DNA of 64,000 nucleotides from Pomacea canaliculata (taxonomy: Eukaryota > Mollusca > Gastropoda > Architaenioglossa > Ampullariidae). Made by a program: the position numbers and the translations under genes. Below the pieces are notes generated by a model. That model saw only the letters and a program-made list of their open reading frames with translations. It made no database searches and was not told the origin of the DNA. Of the stretch, positions 22,172 through 36,625 are shown piece after piece. The number at the start of each line of letters is the position of its first letter. Position 1 is the stretch's first letter. Location of the stretch: assembly GCF_003073045.1 (NCBI RefSeq), contig NC_037593.1:2471525-2535524 (forward strand), given 5' to 3'.

Positions 22172-23579
22172 TTTCTTTTATCTAAATGCATTGTTCCTTA
22201 CTGAAATAGGCTAAAAGATCAACTTTGTCGTAAAAGTGTATCGTATGAAAAGACTAAATTTATTCAAAGGTGACAAACATTTAGCTTTTGTAAACTTCTA
22301 TCGGTGTGTGTGTAGAAGGTATGACGTGTGTGTAGAGGGTGTGTGTGTAGAGTATGTGTGTAGAGGGTGTGTGTGTGTAGAGGGTGTGTGTGTAGAGGGT
22401 GTATGGGTAAAAACCGGTACAGAGTGTCACGGCCCAGTGACCATAATGACAGAAACGTAAAGTGGTTTATCGTATCAAGGTCTAAGCAAGTTCTTTACTC
22501 TTTACCTCCCCTGATAAATTAGGTTCGCATGTCTTCTATTGCAGAAAATTTCCAGCAACAGGTTGGAGAAGACCTTCCACCCATCGCACTAACCTCCTGG
22601 GCAGCACAATATATATTTTACATTGTATATCTGGCCTCTGATGTTTGGGAGTAACTCAGTGTGAGATACCATTTTCAAACATCTGGGTGAATAACCGTCT
22701 CTCGAAGTCTCGTTATAGAAATACTCAACTACAAACACCACCAGTGTTCCTTATGTGACCTCACCTTTGAAAGACTGCACTTGTTTACACTAAGCATCTA
22801 CTTGTTTACACTAAGCATCGCGAGACACGCTCACAGCATGAGAGAGTGTGGATTTAACATCTACCACAGTATTACATCAGGCTTCCTCATAGAAACAACA
22901 AACATGGCCTTAAAGTTCGAGGGAAAAAAACTGTTAAGAAGACGACTACTGTGCTTTGGCAATATTGCAGCAGAGGGCGAGTGCGATGTGCCGGGGTGAA
23001 GTGGGGTGGAGTAATGTGGGGGAATCGTCAGCGGATGTAGAAATATTTTAACCTCTGAAAGCCGTGAGTGGAATGTAGTGCAGCTGACCTAGAGATAGAT
23101 GTTTGCACAGGCCTGAAACATCTGTCACCTTGTCGTGGGTACAGCTAAGTGCAGACAGAAGGTTTGGCTGTCAACCAGATTGGACTTCGCAGTAAATGGA
23201 CTGACTGACCGACCGACGAATGACAGACAGACAGGCTGACTGACAGACTGACACTAATCATTCATGGCTAATGAGAAAGCGTGATTTCTTACAAAGTAGA
23301 TTTTCCAGTCGTTTCCAGTATTTGTGTGTGAGAAATGTGTGATTGCTTATTGGTTGATTGAATGTCAGTCAGTAAATACTGTGTCACAACAGCAGGCGTT
23401 ATTAAGACAACAAAGGGTTAAAGTAGTAAGAACTTTGATGCGATGTCAATGAAAATGAGAGAGATGAAGAGAACGAGAGTAAGTTTAACCTTCATGTGAT
23501 ACAGATTCTCCAGACACGGATACAAACGAACACATCCTTCACCTCGATTGGTTTTTTACAGGCTCCACACCTTTTGAAG
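22172..23579. other. Unassigned stretch with a GT-rich minisatellite
   Basis: 22,300-22,405 is a short tandem array of GTGTGTGTAGAGG-type units. The remainder has no open frame or exon that I recognise. A GACTGACTGAC-type run lies near 23,200-23,260. Confidence 0.5.
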
Positions 23580-23695
23580 ACAAAGGCGGTCAGAAAGTAG
23601 AATGTTGAGAGAGAAGGACTGCTCGTGTGAAAAAGTAGAACGTTGAGGGAGAAGGACTCAGGTCAAAAAGTAGAACGTTGAGAGATAAAGAAAAG
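23580..23695 (+). repeat. Short tandem repeat, about three units
   Basis: Three imperfect copies of a unit containing AAAGTAGAACGTTGAGAGAG and a GAAGGACT segment, spaced about 35-45 bp apart. Confidence 0.7.
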
Positions 23696-23871
23696 GAGAA
23701 CATCTGCAGTAGAGTGACCCCATTAGCTGGGTGTCTTAACAGGGTGGTGTAGTTTGTATGATGTTGCTAATAATAAGCTTGCATACAATTTAAAATATGA
23801 TGTATTATACGAATTATGCACACTTCAAATATAAATCATACTAACAGTTTTATTTATTTTTATACACAAGG

Positions 23872-24216
23872 CAGGGGCGGTCCTGGGCAGAAAAAAAAAT
23901 CGGTGGCCCCTTTTGCCCGCCAATGTCAATCAAAGCAAGTGGCGGCCCATAATATTTTAATATATAATACTACATATGTTGTATACACAGTCCTGTACAT
24001 ACAGCTTACTGCTCCGACTCTAGCAACATTAGTAAATACAGCAAACTTACTAACAAGAAACGGGATGATTTTCGGCCACATTGCCGTCAGCTGTGTCATT
24101 ATTTTAGTTTTCTGTTTCATATTTAATATATATATATTGGTGTGGCGGCCTCTGGGTTATGGCGGCCCGGTGCAGGTGAATAGTTCACACATGCGTAATG
24201 CCACCCCTGGGCAAGA
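23872..24216. mobile_element. Possible hAT-type MITE
   Basis: The ends read CAGGGGCGGTCCTGGGC and (complement) CAGGGGTGGCATTACGC. The interior repeats GGCGGCCC near both ends, a pattern common in hAT non-autonomous elements. I could not find a matching 8 bp target duplication, so the borders are provisional. Confidence 0.5.
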
Positions 24217-26949
24217 AAATGCTTAGGACTGAAATACAGTTCGACTTCAAAATAAGATAGACATATGTTATCTTTATTATCTCAGGCATATTTTTATATA
24301 AGTGACAATCTGATATAATCGTTGCCGGTCTTGTCGTCTGCTGTCGGCTGCAGTTCAGTCGGTGAGACAAAAATAATAATCGTGACTATTAATCTCTGGA
24401 GCAAGCTCACATTCATTAGTGACTCACATGACAGAATGTCCTATAGTGCTGAAGGAAGTCTGTCAAACCTTGACAAACAGGAATTCCAGGGATGTAGGAA
24501 CCCTGGCCGCCAGCCAGTGACCGACATTCTTCTGTCCACTGAACGGTCCTCTTGCTTCTGTACTTCATTGTTTTAACGAGCGGATAATTGCGAGGCAGAG
24601 TAAATATCATGGGAGAAATTAGTCAATGAAGACTCCTTTTAAAATGTCATGCAATCCAAAAAATAAATCATTTTTAGTATTGGTGCTCAGAAAAGGGGAC
24701 TTTTCTGGCCAAATATTTCATTTTTGTGACTTTCATAGTTGATGTTTTTGTTAGAAGGTATGTTACTTGTCCGCCATTAATTCATCATCAGTTACACTTA
24801 GTATACACTGCTGCCAACTGTACTATACTTACAACAGACCTGCCCTGTTGTTGTTGTTGGGCTTTCTTTCATCTTAGTAATAAACCGGCTACAACACATT
24901 CAATATTTCTTCATGAAACATCGACACAAGATATAATCGGAATGCCATGTACCCTTTAGGAAAGTAGGTAAACAGTAAAAACAAAAACACTTTTATGTAA
25001 CTAGGATGGAAAGTATTGAGGTGGTAAAAAAGCAAACACCTGGGAGACTTTTAAAAAGTGCTTACTAATATTTGCAAGGGAAGAAAAGAGCAATTGCCCT
25101 GTCATTGCCTTACAAAGATCCCCCAATGATGATTCAACTTGTCCAAACTATTGCATGAAGGGAGACTCGGGTGGAGTACAAATACAAGCGACTCTCTACT
25201 TTTGCCAGTCATGAGGACAGGGTAGGTGGTCCAGATAACCAAGTTTACACAGGACTTGGGGGCAAGCTGCTGGTCTGTTCACGGGTACACGAAGTGAAGG
25301 TAGAGGGGTACATCTGTCCATCGGCTGCCAACAGCAAAGTGAGTCGTTGTTATTGTCGTTATTTCCTTCATCTAAAGTGACAGACATTGACCTTTCGACT
25401 GATGTGACACAAACTAGGTATAGCTAGCTATGGTACTATGCATATGTATTTTACCAGATAATATTCCATGATAGTTTGCTCTGCAAAGTGGTATGAAAAA
25501 CATTAGTTGAGAGAGGGGTGGTTTGGCTGGTTCGCTGGCTGCTTGGCTGTTTAATGCCGTGTCAGCAGGACATTTCATGACATGGCAAAAAAGAAAAGGT
25601 TAAAGCTGTAGGAAAAATATGATGTGGAAAAAATACGAGACAAGATATGTAACTCACGTGTGACCTACATTCTGACAATTATCTCCATGCACTAATGTGT
25701 GGAAGGGCATTTCTCTCGACCCTACTGAGCTTTGTCCGCACGGACTGACAAGAGGTGACAGACGAAGAGAGAAATCAGTTCTAACCCCGATAACTTTTTA
25801 AAAGATAACACCTTCCCGTGCCGTGTGTGCTGTGTACAGAGTGTACAACAGTGTGTATACAGTGTACAGAGTGTACAACAGTGTGTATACTGAGTGTACA
25901 ACAGTGTGTATACTGAGTGTACAACAGTGTGTATACTGTGTACAGAGTGTACAACAGTGTGTATACAGATATTTATTTACCATCCGACTGTCAACCGTCT
26001 GGAGAGCTGTGTTGGTTCCTGCAGTCTGCTGTCATATCGGGGAACAAACAAGGTTAAGAGCTCGGAGTTAGCACTGCATGTCCTTAGGAAGAATATAACT
26101 ATGAATGTAGCTCAGTGGCCCATTCATCTGGGCGAGGCTGGAGGGGAAGTTGGAAGGGATGGGGGATGGGGGAGAGCACGTGTTGCCCTGTGAATGAGGT
26201 CAGCACACATCGGGAAGTGGGAGGGTACAGGGTAGTCCACTCACTGTGTGCCCGCACCCCGGACCAACCGCTAGATGTCTTTTGCTGCAGGAGGCTCCCA
26301 CAAAAAGTGAGTTTTGTTTACAAGGTACATTAAGGCTGTACGTGTTCAAATGTGTGGTGGCAGTCTATAAAGGTGCTTGCCCCTTGACATGCAGGCAACC
26401 AGAAAGAGAGATGAGAAGAAACATTTATGCAAGCAGCAGACATCATGTATTAGAGAGCTATGTACCAATATGCTCCACCATCAGGTGGATGTGGGTCAGT
26501 CTAACCGCTAGGTCGACGGTCTGTGGCTTTTCTAAATGTCGTTTGGAGAGAAAGACCATGTGTGTGTGTGTGAGAAAGAGAGAGGGCGAGAGAGTGTGTG
26601 AGAGTGTGTGTGAAAGAGGGAGAGCCCCGTTGCTATCAAGTGCAGATGCACTCCAGTACCAGCTAAAAGAAGCTGCGAAGTTACAAACTGTGTATTTAAA
26701 TCTTTTAACCTTATAAACACTCAGGAAGTAAATAAGTGCGAAATGGCAGTAGTATCTGAATGACCCCAATGTGTACTTAAAATACGAACACTGTAACAAC
26801 CTAAACAGATAATCTTGCATGGCATGGTGAGGACAAAGATGAGGTTACTGAGTTATTTTTAGTGTCAGATGTGTTCGCACGTGCTCTGTGCATATTTATT
26901 CTCATCTGCCTGAGAAGTGAGTTCGCCATATTGCAGATAAACAGTAAAC
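24217..26949. other. Upstream region of the sulfotransferase gene, no gene seen
   Basis: Mostly unique sequence without recognisable exons. 25,836-25,970 is a minisatellite of GAGTGTACAACAGTGTGTAT units (about five copies). 26,560-26,620 is GA/GT-rich. A possible 3' splice site (ATATTGCAG) at 26,928-26,936 just before the sulfotransferase ATG suggests that an upstream non-coding exon may exist; I could not locate it. Confidence 0.45.
25836..25970 (+). repeat. Minisatellite, 23-31 bp units
   Basis: About five copies of a unit with core GAGTGTACAACAGTGTGTAT, alternating with a longer variant that includes an extra GTGTACA. Open frames across it on both strands are repeat artefacts. Confidence 0.9.
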
Positions 26950-29263
<2,314 letters not shown>

Positions 29264-29563
29264 TTCGCATCCCGCTCCACCGCAGCTTCTCTACAGCAGC
29301 CTCAGAACACGCAGCCAGCCGCAGTGAAGTGATCCTTTGTCTTATGAACTGTGTTCGTAACGAAGGACAGCTGCAGCTTTATCAGCCATGAATGGTGTGT
29401 AGCCTGACTGAAGATGTTGGAACACTTCATGTAAACATGGATGTAGACCTGTCCAGGCTGTAAACATCGTCACCTGTGTTCATCGCATCGGTGTCTCCGC
29501 GCAAAGGACTGGAAGGTTGACTTTTTTAGGAAAGTTTTAATTTTCTGTAGAACAAAGTCCAGG

Positions 29564-29569
29564 AATAAA
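29564..29569 (+). terminator. Polyadenylation signal of the sulfotransferase gene
   Basis: AATAAA, 300 bp after the stop codon, followed by A-rich then T-rich sequence. Confidence 0.6.
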
Positions 29570-30132
29570 AACATTTTCTAACATTGATCGTTTGAACTTT
29601 GATTTCTCTATGCATGGTTTTAATTGAGTTTATAAAGGTCAGTTATAAACATTGTTGTTGGTAGTTTGTGGGAGGGTTGACAATGCATGTTAACAAGTAA
29701 GGAAAATGCCTCAAAAATCTTGTGACTATATTGACAGTAAGCTGTAAGTGGTTCATCGTGTCTAAACAGAGGATTCCATAGTCATCTATACAAGCGGAGA
29801 TGAAACCAGAGATCGTGTGATTGAAAGCATTAATTTTTTGGTGTTGCTACACATTATTACACATAACATAAACAACAAGAGCAATAAGTCATGGAATCGG
29901 AAACTGACTACCTTAACAGGGGAATTATCTTTTATTATTAATATTTATTGTTTAAAAATAGATACATATAACAAGAAAACAGCCACACAGCCCTGTCTGA
30001 TAATAGTGATGATAGCAGACTGAATTTTTAAGTGTGACACCAGTAAACTTCAGTATGTTAAAAACAGTATATAGTTTTGTAGGACCTGCAAATGAACGGG
30101 ACGAATGCACACAATTTAACGGGTCGAGCAAA
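29570..30132. other. Intergenic, AT-rich
   Basis: No gene, repeat or structured element recognised between the sulfotransferase 3' end and the SINE. Confidence 0.4.
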
Positions 30133-30395
30133 GACGGCCGGCGGTGTAGTGGTTAAAACCCTCGTTTGCCACCTCTACAGTGGGAAGCTCAGGGTTCAGA
30201 TCTCGTTTCTGGATGCTCGGCGTCGAAGTTTTTCTTTATCCTCCCTCTTCCACATCTGTAAAAAACATCTCAAGGTGTCACGGTCGGGGGGGGGGGTCTC
30301 CGGTTCCCTTATCTCAGAGTGTGGAGTCACCTCTGGATGGAAGACCTTTGCCAGCCAACCATGAAAGTGGAGTTGTTGTCCACTTTATTCATCAT
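30133..30395 (+). mobile_element. tRNA-derived SINE
   Basis: The head looks like a tRNA with RNA polymerase III promoter boxes: GGTGTAGTGGTTAAAACC (A box) and, about 40 bp on, GGGTTCAGATCTC (B box). A tail unrelated to tRNA follows: a G-run, then GGAGTCACCTCTGGATGG and a GCCAGCCAACCATGAAAGTG-like end. SINEs are moved by LINE machinery. The 3' border is approximate because no clear target duplication is visible. Confidence 0.75.
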
Positions 30396-31598
30396 TTTCA
30401 TCGTGCAACAATTAACTAGTTCAAAGACACATCATGCAGATCTCCTCCACTCACATCTTAAGAATGTACTCAGATTTGCAAGTAACAAGTATCTTGCCTT
30501 TTCTAGCCATGATAGACTATATACAAAAGCTCGTCTTGTTTACTACACACATACGTACATGATTATAATTCTGAAAGACACACGTACGTACAAGAAAAGA
30601 AGGGACATAAATATAATTGCGACATTAATCCATTTAAATGGTGGCATTCTATATATCGTACAAAATTTTACTAAAAAATTAGGTCGGGGTAAGGCGGTTG
30701 ATGAAATTATACTGGGGTATTTGCTTAAGGTACATAGCATTGTTTAGATAAAATAACAGAACACTGGGCTCAACACAAGAAAAACACAGAACAGCAAGAA
30801 TGGATGAATTTCGGCAGAGCTACAGTAGACCATTTTCACAATAGTCTATATTATTTAAAAGTACATGCTTAGAAATAATAAACTATATATATATATACTG
30901 CTTTTATTGGTTTCCAAAAGTCTCCTTACTCGTTAACAAAAGTCTAACTCGGTCCGTCTCGAGCAGATGGCACTGCATGGTGGTACAATGAGCAATCAAA
31001 GCTGTTATTTCAATTATTCAGCAATATGCGCGGGAACGATATAAGCACTCTCGTGGTTCTCCTTCCCCTCTCTTCGTTCAAGCATTTTCTGAGTCCATCG
31101 ATCTGTGCTTGTGAGTATATTGATTGATAGCAACCGTCGTACGCTGCGCAGGTAATAATTGTCTGCAAGATGTTGGCGGTAAACAGCACATATTCTCAAT
31201 TAGCTTCTGTTCTTATTCGGATCAGTTGTCTAGCTTTAGTTAGTTTCAGTGTCACCATGGACGTGTATTTATAGTTCGTGGTGTGAGAGAAAAAGCGATG
31301 TGTTACAAATGATTTCTATATTTCTATATTCTATATTTTAGACAATTAGACACTTGTCTTCTTACATTTCAAAGATTAAACATAAGTAAACACAATGTAG
31401 GTCATGTAACATACGGCGCAAGAATGCTGAGTCAGGGATCGATGGACATGTCTCAACACGCAGCTGTCAGATGTCACAAATAGACTTGTCTTTGGTGATG
31501 ACATGGTTCGGAGATTCCCGGCTTCGCTTAGCTTGCGTGAGGACGCTGTGATCTACAGCTAACGTCCTTTCACCGTGTTATGAAATTACGGGGCAGAC
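30396..31598. other. Intergenic upstream of POLD4
   Basis: AT-rich sequence; a 142-codon plus-strand frame at 30,319-30,747 overlaps the SINE tail and has no recognisable domain. No TATA box close to the POLD4 start, as expected for a housekeeping gene. Confidence 0.4.
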
Positions 31599-33460
31599 AT
31601 GGCAGTTCGAATTACAGATAGCTTTAAGGAAGTGAAAAAGCGCCATAACAACTTCATCTCGGCTTCAACTTCTACATCCAGTCGAAAGGGTAAAAATAAT
31701 TTATAATTGTAGTTTAAGCTCGCTTTCTCACTCTCTCTCTCTCACACACACACAACGATATATATTTGCTGACAGGGGAAAACATCTTTGTCCTCTATGA
31801 GAATTCAAGTGATTTTTGTAATTTCTTTTAAAAGAAATGTTCTAGGTAAACTTTTCATTGTTATTAAGTATTTTAAAACGAAATATTAGACAAAACTGAC
31901 GATAGAGGTGGCCTTTTGAATTGTTTCTGCACTTTGACAATGACAATTTTTTTACTAACAAGAGGTAAACTAAGCAAAAACAATTTTTTCTATTTAGCCC
32001 TCGCCCATTACGGGGAAAGAAAAAGCTAATAAATTTAAGTAATTAAGTACTTTTAAAGGATGAGTAGTAATAAACATAATGTAATATATTAAAGGAGAGT
32101 GGAATTTAAATATGTACACGTGGTGTTGAAAACAGATACAAGGGTCCTAGAATTGGGAAGTATCTCTAGAGGCCTCGTCTAATTTTCCTTCATGTAGTTT
32201 GGTAATTGGTGTTGAAAGCAGTTCAGGGAGTTCAGTTGCTAAGATGGCAACGGAGGCTATTATTTGATATTTGGTGAGCATTTATTAATGTTTTCAAAAT
32301 ATTTTATATTTTTTCTATTACATTTTTTCTTCCAGACCCAATACCTAGCACCAGCACAGAAGAACAGCAGCACAAAGATCCAGATTTGGAAGTGCTCAAA
32401 CAGTTTGATCTCCGTTTAGAGTTTGGACCTTGTATAGGTAGCCATCATTATTATTATTATTCACACTTAAATTTTCAGTTAACAAATTGAAAATAAAACC
32501 TGCAACAAAGACCATTGTTAGAAATGATGTCCCTGTAGGAAAGGTTTTGTTTTGTTTTTAATGATGTTATCTTGCCTTTTTGACTGGAAATATAATTGTA
32601 AAAAATTTTCTTACAGGAATTACCAGAAAGGAACGGTGGGAAAGAGCTGAGAAACATGGGCTTAGTCCCCCACAAGAGGTTCTGGACATTCTGCTAAGGC
32701 ATCCAGATAATGACACATATTTACAAAGGTCTGTTTTAGAATTTGTTATTTACTAATCACATTCTTAATTAAACAGAGAGAATAAATGTGTGGGCTCAGT
32801 GAAGAAAAAGATATTTAGGACATTTCCAAAATCAAAAACCTGATGTCTGCATAGTAAGGGCAGACAATCTTTTGTTATTTTAGAACAGGTATTTACTCCC
32901 CCTGAATTCTTGTTTGGGAGGGAGAAGGTTCTATTATGGAAAACTGTAAAATCAACATAATGATACTTAGTTTAGTAGAGTTTTGTTTACTTGCATTTAT
33001 TATATGTATTGTTATGCTTTTAAAATACCTATTAATTTCACTGAAAAATGAATAATATGTCCTCAATAAATAAAAATGAAACAATAATACAGGATACCTT
33101 AATACAAAACACTATATTATAAACACTATTATCGTCACTCTGACTGCTGGCAATGGCATCTTTTTGTTCAATACTTGCTAACATAATGTCATTTAAACCT
33201 ATTGCACAGTTTATAGAAAGTCCTAGGTTCTGCCATCATCATTTTAAGTCTTTTGAAGATTGGAGCTCATTATTTTGGGTCTTCTTACAGTTTATTATAA
33301 AGGCTGGTACTGATAAGTCTTTTTTTAGTTCTCTGTAAATCATGTGAAATAGTGGAATTCAGGATCTTATTGTTTAATGCTTGACCTTCTGCATTAGAAC
33401 TAAATTATAAACTGCTCTCTCTCATCATTTTCCAGTTTGTGGAAGGACTACAACATTTGA
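31599..33460 (+). CDS. POLD4: DNA polymerase delta subunit 4 (p12), four exons, 109 aa
   Basis: The smallest subunit of replicative DNA polymerase delta; in the nucleus it stabilises the complex and contacts PCNA. Coding exons: 31,599-31,689; 32,336-32,437; 32,617-32,728; 33,436-33,460. All have GT/AG borders and compatible phases (1, 1, 2). The N-terminus MAVRITDSFKEVKKRHN matches the conserved ITDSYxxVKR motif (PCNA-binding region in human p12). A variable acidic linker with EEQQHKDPDLE follows, then the conserved core: LKQFDLRLEFGPCIGITRKE, RWERAEKHGLSPPQEV, LDILLRHP, and the end LQRSLWKDYNI. Human POLD4 is 107 aa, so the length fits. The final coding exon is only 25 nt. No overlap with repeats; it looks intact. 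Confidence 0.93.
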
Positions 33461-35184
33461 GCCACTGTGTCAAATCTTCCTACCTGAGCAGAATCACTTT
33501 CAGAAAATGTTCTTTCTAGAAAGGTTTTCTTGCAAGAAAAAAAATTAACATATGAATGGCAAATTAAGCTGTAACGTGACATGATCCCAACTGGAAAGGG
33601 ACGCCCAGAACCAGATCCAATGGCATGGTGTAGTTGCGGCCCGATTCTCCATTGGGGGTGAAAATGGAATAAGAAGAAAAATACATATCATTACAATACA
33701 TTTCACCTGTATTATACATGCATCAAAAAAGGGAGCTATATAACGTTTCTTAGACATTTTCTCTGTTGGTTTTTTAAAAATATTTTTACCATAAAGTGCA
33801 CGTTTATTCCTTTAGAATAATAGATGCATGTAAACTGTTTTCATTTTTTGGGATGTGTAGGTGGGGGGAAGGGAATATTAACATTCTTAATGTCCATGAC
33901 TGAAACATATCCAGAACTTACAAATCAGTTAATTTTTAGTTTTATTCAAACTAAAATATCAATTACATTTTTAATTATATATTGATATCATAAATGTTAT
34001 TAAGATCCAAAGGTTTTAATGTTATTTTTTCTAAGTGTGCTGCTTTTATAAAACGCAGGTTAAATCCAGATCAGGTTAAATACTTGAGCTTTTTAAAAAT
34101 TAATATATAATTTCACATATGTCACAGAATGTTGACACTTTACACTTTATTTGTTAAATCTTTACACTCCAATCCTTATTTATTATTATATTTGAGTGTG
34201 CAATTTGGGTGCCTCTGGTGGGAAAATCTCCCATCTTCTATGTATCATTTAATATAATTTTAAATATTACTATTTGAAGTCTATTCTTAGGTACAAAGTT
34301 TCCTTTTTGATTTAACTTTTGATGTTTTCTGGTTGAATGAATACCAAAACCATTGATGGCTTTGTAGCTATACTTATGACATGTAATATTTTTGTGAAGT
34401 TTTGTCTCATTCATACACTTCAATATGTTTTCTATTGTTTGTAATTTTTCCTTGTCTCATTGGAATACTAATCTAAAGATGCAGTTTCTTTACACATGTA
34501 TAATGAGATAGTCCTGACGATAATTGTCAACAGACAAAGCAAGTAACAAGTGATGATAGCGAAAGAGAAAAATCACATGAAATGTAGTTGGCCACTTGTA
34601 TGCATCTTATGTGTTCATATTCTAGTATCTTACATATCTCATTTGTACATATTCTAGTATCTGGACAGTCTAGAACCAGGCTATTGCAAGATTTTTGAGA
34701 AACATGCTCAATTTTAAGTCTGGGACAAAATACGCAACTTTAAATCCATAAAGTTGCACCTCTCATAATAATCAGGGAAAACTTGTGATTTGCATGATTA
34801 TTTTTGCATACTTGTTATATTTTAAACACCACACTTGAGAAACACTGTTTTAAATACAAAGCATAATGTTTTATGAAATGAAAAATCTCTCTAAATTATA
34901 AATTGGAGTGGTTTTACTACAAATGTTTTTAGAGCGTTTTGCTTTCCTAATAAAATGTTTAAAGGCAAGCTGTGTTGGTTTTAATAAAATTTCTAATAAA
35001 TGTTTTGTGTTGAAGTTTAACAGCACCAAGTGTGCCAGAATATCAGCATTAGCTTTCTTATACTGCATCTTGTACATCTGTACTAGGGAAGACTTGGTAT
35101 GTGTTGGGAGTGAGTGCATCATCATCATCAATTGTTTGACCTGTTTGACTTTTCTCTCTGGCTTTTCGCTTCTTTCACATGCAT
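33461..35184. other. Intergenic, AT-rich, no gene seen
   Basis: The 3' part of POLD4 presumably runs into this stretch; several AATAAA-like strings occur but none can be tied to it. No exon, TIR or tandem array stands out. Confidence 0.4.
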
Positions 35185-35430
35185 AGTTGTAGTTAGTTTA
35201 TTCCTTGTTGCTCCTTTGAGGAGCATAGGGCCGCAACAACACCTCGCCAGCGGATCTGGTATAGGGCAGCCCCCTCAGTAGGGCCCATGTGGTTTCGATG
35301 TCCTTTGCCTCACTCTCTACTGCTCTTTTCCAAGTCTGTTTCGGTCTCGCAACTCTCCTGTTCCCCTGAGGGTTCAAGTCACGTTCCTGCCTGGCAATGT
35401 TGTCACTGGTTTGCGCATGGTGTGTTTTTC
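35185..35430 (-). mobile_element. LINE 3' fragment, same family as 14.9-15.4 kb
   Basis: On the minus strand: a NPQGNRRVARPKQTWKR-like reading, then EAKDIETTWA-type sequence, RAALYQIRWRGVVAAL, ending near CSSKEQQG. The last part (LYxxRWRGV, LCSS) is nearly the same as the end of the fragment at 14,873-15,415. It is strongly 5'-truncated. Confidence 0.75.
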
Positions 35431-36490
35431 ACATGCATGACTCCACACAAATATATATCAATACACCCACTCAACTGTGCTTTGACACACCCATCAAACC
35501 ATCCACTTTATGGAGTCTCCACTCCCACACATCATTTTATGAAGTACTTGTTCCATAGTGGTTGTTATAGTATGTGTTTTGGTTGTTTTCATAGTGCAGA
35601 ATCTTTTAATGCTGTTATTTACTAATTATTTAGGAACAATCAAATATTTAAACACTATGTTAATAATGGACTTTCCAAGTTCTAAGACTTGTTTACTTGA
35701 ACGACGGGAAAGTTCAAGCCACAGGGCCAGATAGCATTCTCTCGTTTTCCTCCATTTTTTTACCCTTTTGTCTCCCTCTCTCTTTTCTCTTTTTGCTTTC
35801 AATGTTTTGTTATGTCTTTCTGTCTTACTGTCCCACACAACAAACAACAGGTTTTAATGTCTCCCTGCTGAGGTACACATCGATAGGCGATGAGGATTGA
35901 GTTGTCAGCTGTTTCCAGCAGGTCCTCGCTTTAAAAAAAAAAAGAAAATCCCTCGGCGATGTGTCAGACATTTTTCAATCCTAGTCACCTTTAGATTGAA
36001 ACCTACAATAAAACCTGTTGGTTCTGTGTTTTTAAAAAAGTCAATAGAAATTAAGTTTAACTCGATATCAATCTTCTCTCTCTTTCTCGGTCAACTGTTT
36101 TAAACGTGTGCGGATAGTTGTTACTGTTGTTTCATTTTTACAATGAGGTTTTTTGCACAGCAAGCTTCAATAATTGTCTACATTCTGCAATAAGTTTAAG
36201 TAATTAATTGTTGCTAATTATCTTTTCTTATTTAAATGTTCTAGAGAAGTTCTATCTTTTGCTTTGTTCTTGTTGATGTTGCTAATTCCTTTTTTTTTTT
36301 AAGCTTGATATCATATTTTTAATACGGAAGGCATAACAGAAAAGAGGAGACACAAAATGCTTGCAGTCAACATTCATAAAGTGAAACTACATACATCAAT
36401 GAACCATTTATGTCAAAACATGTCATGTATCCTTTCATGCATAAAATAACTAAGATCCTTCCTTCATTGTAATTAACATTCCTTCAAAGC
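35431..36490. other. Intergenic, no gene seen
   Basis: Open frames of 60-110 codons at 35,287-35,625 and 35,626-35,900 lack domains, splice partners or repeats. T-rich and A-rich runs occur at 35,930-35,950 and 36,290-36,300. Confidence 0.4.
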
Positions 36491-36496
36491 TTTATT
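36491..36496 (-). terminator. Polyadenylation signal of paralogue A
   Basis: AATAAA on the minus strand (TTTATT on plus), 130 bp after the stop codon of the minus-strand gene. Confidence 0.55.
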
Positions 36497-36625
36497 CCTG
36501 AATGGTTCTTACTATCTTGTATAGAAATCCCGAGTCTCTAGACAAATTTTCAACTTCTGGGTGTCGTGTGAACACGTTTTGCTGTGTTTTCCTGACTCAA
36601 TGATGCATCACTGCAACCGCCAAAA

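Noticed and set aside
26458-26820. Minus-strand frame of 120 codons upstream of the sulfotransferase
   Set aside because: Includes a GT/GA repeat read as SHTLSHTLS; no domain, no splice support.
30133-30205. Possible functional tRNA gene
   Set aside because: A and B boxes are present but the cloverleaf does not close well and a SINE-type body follows.
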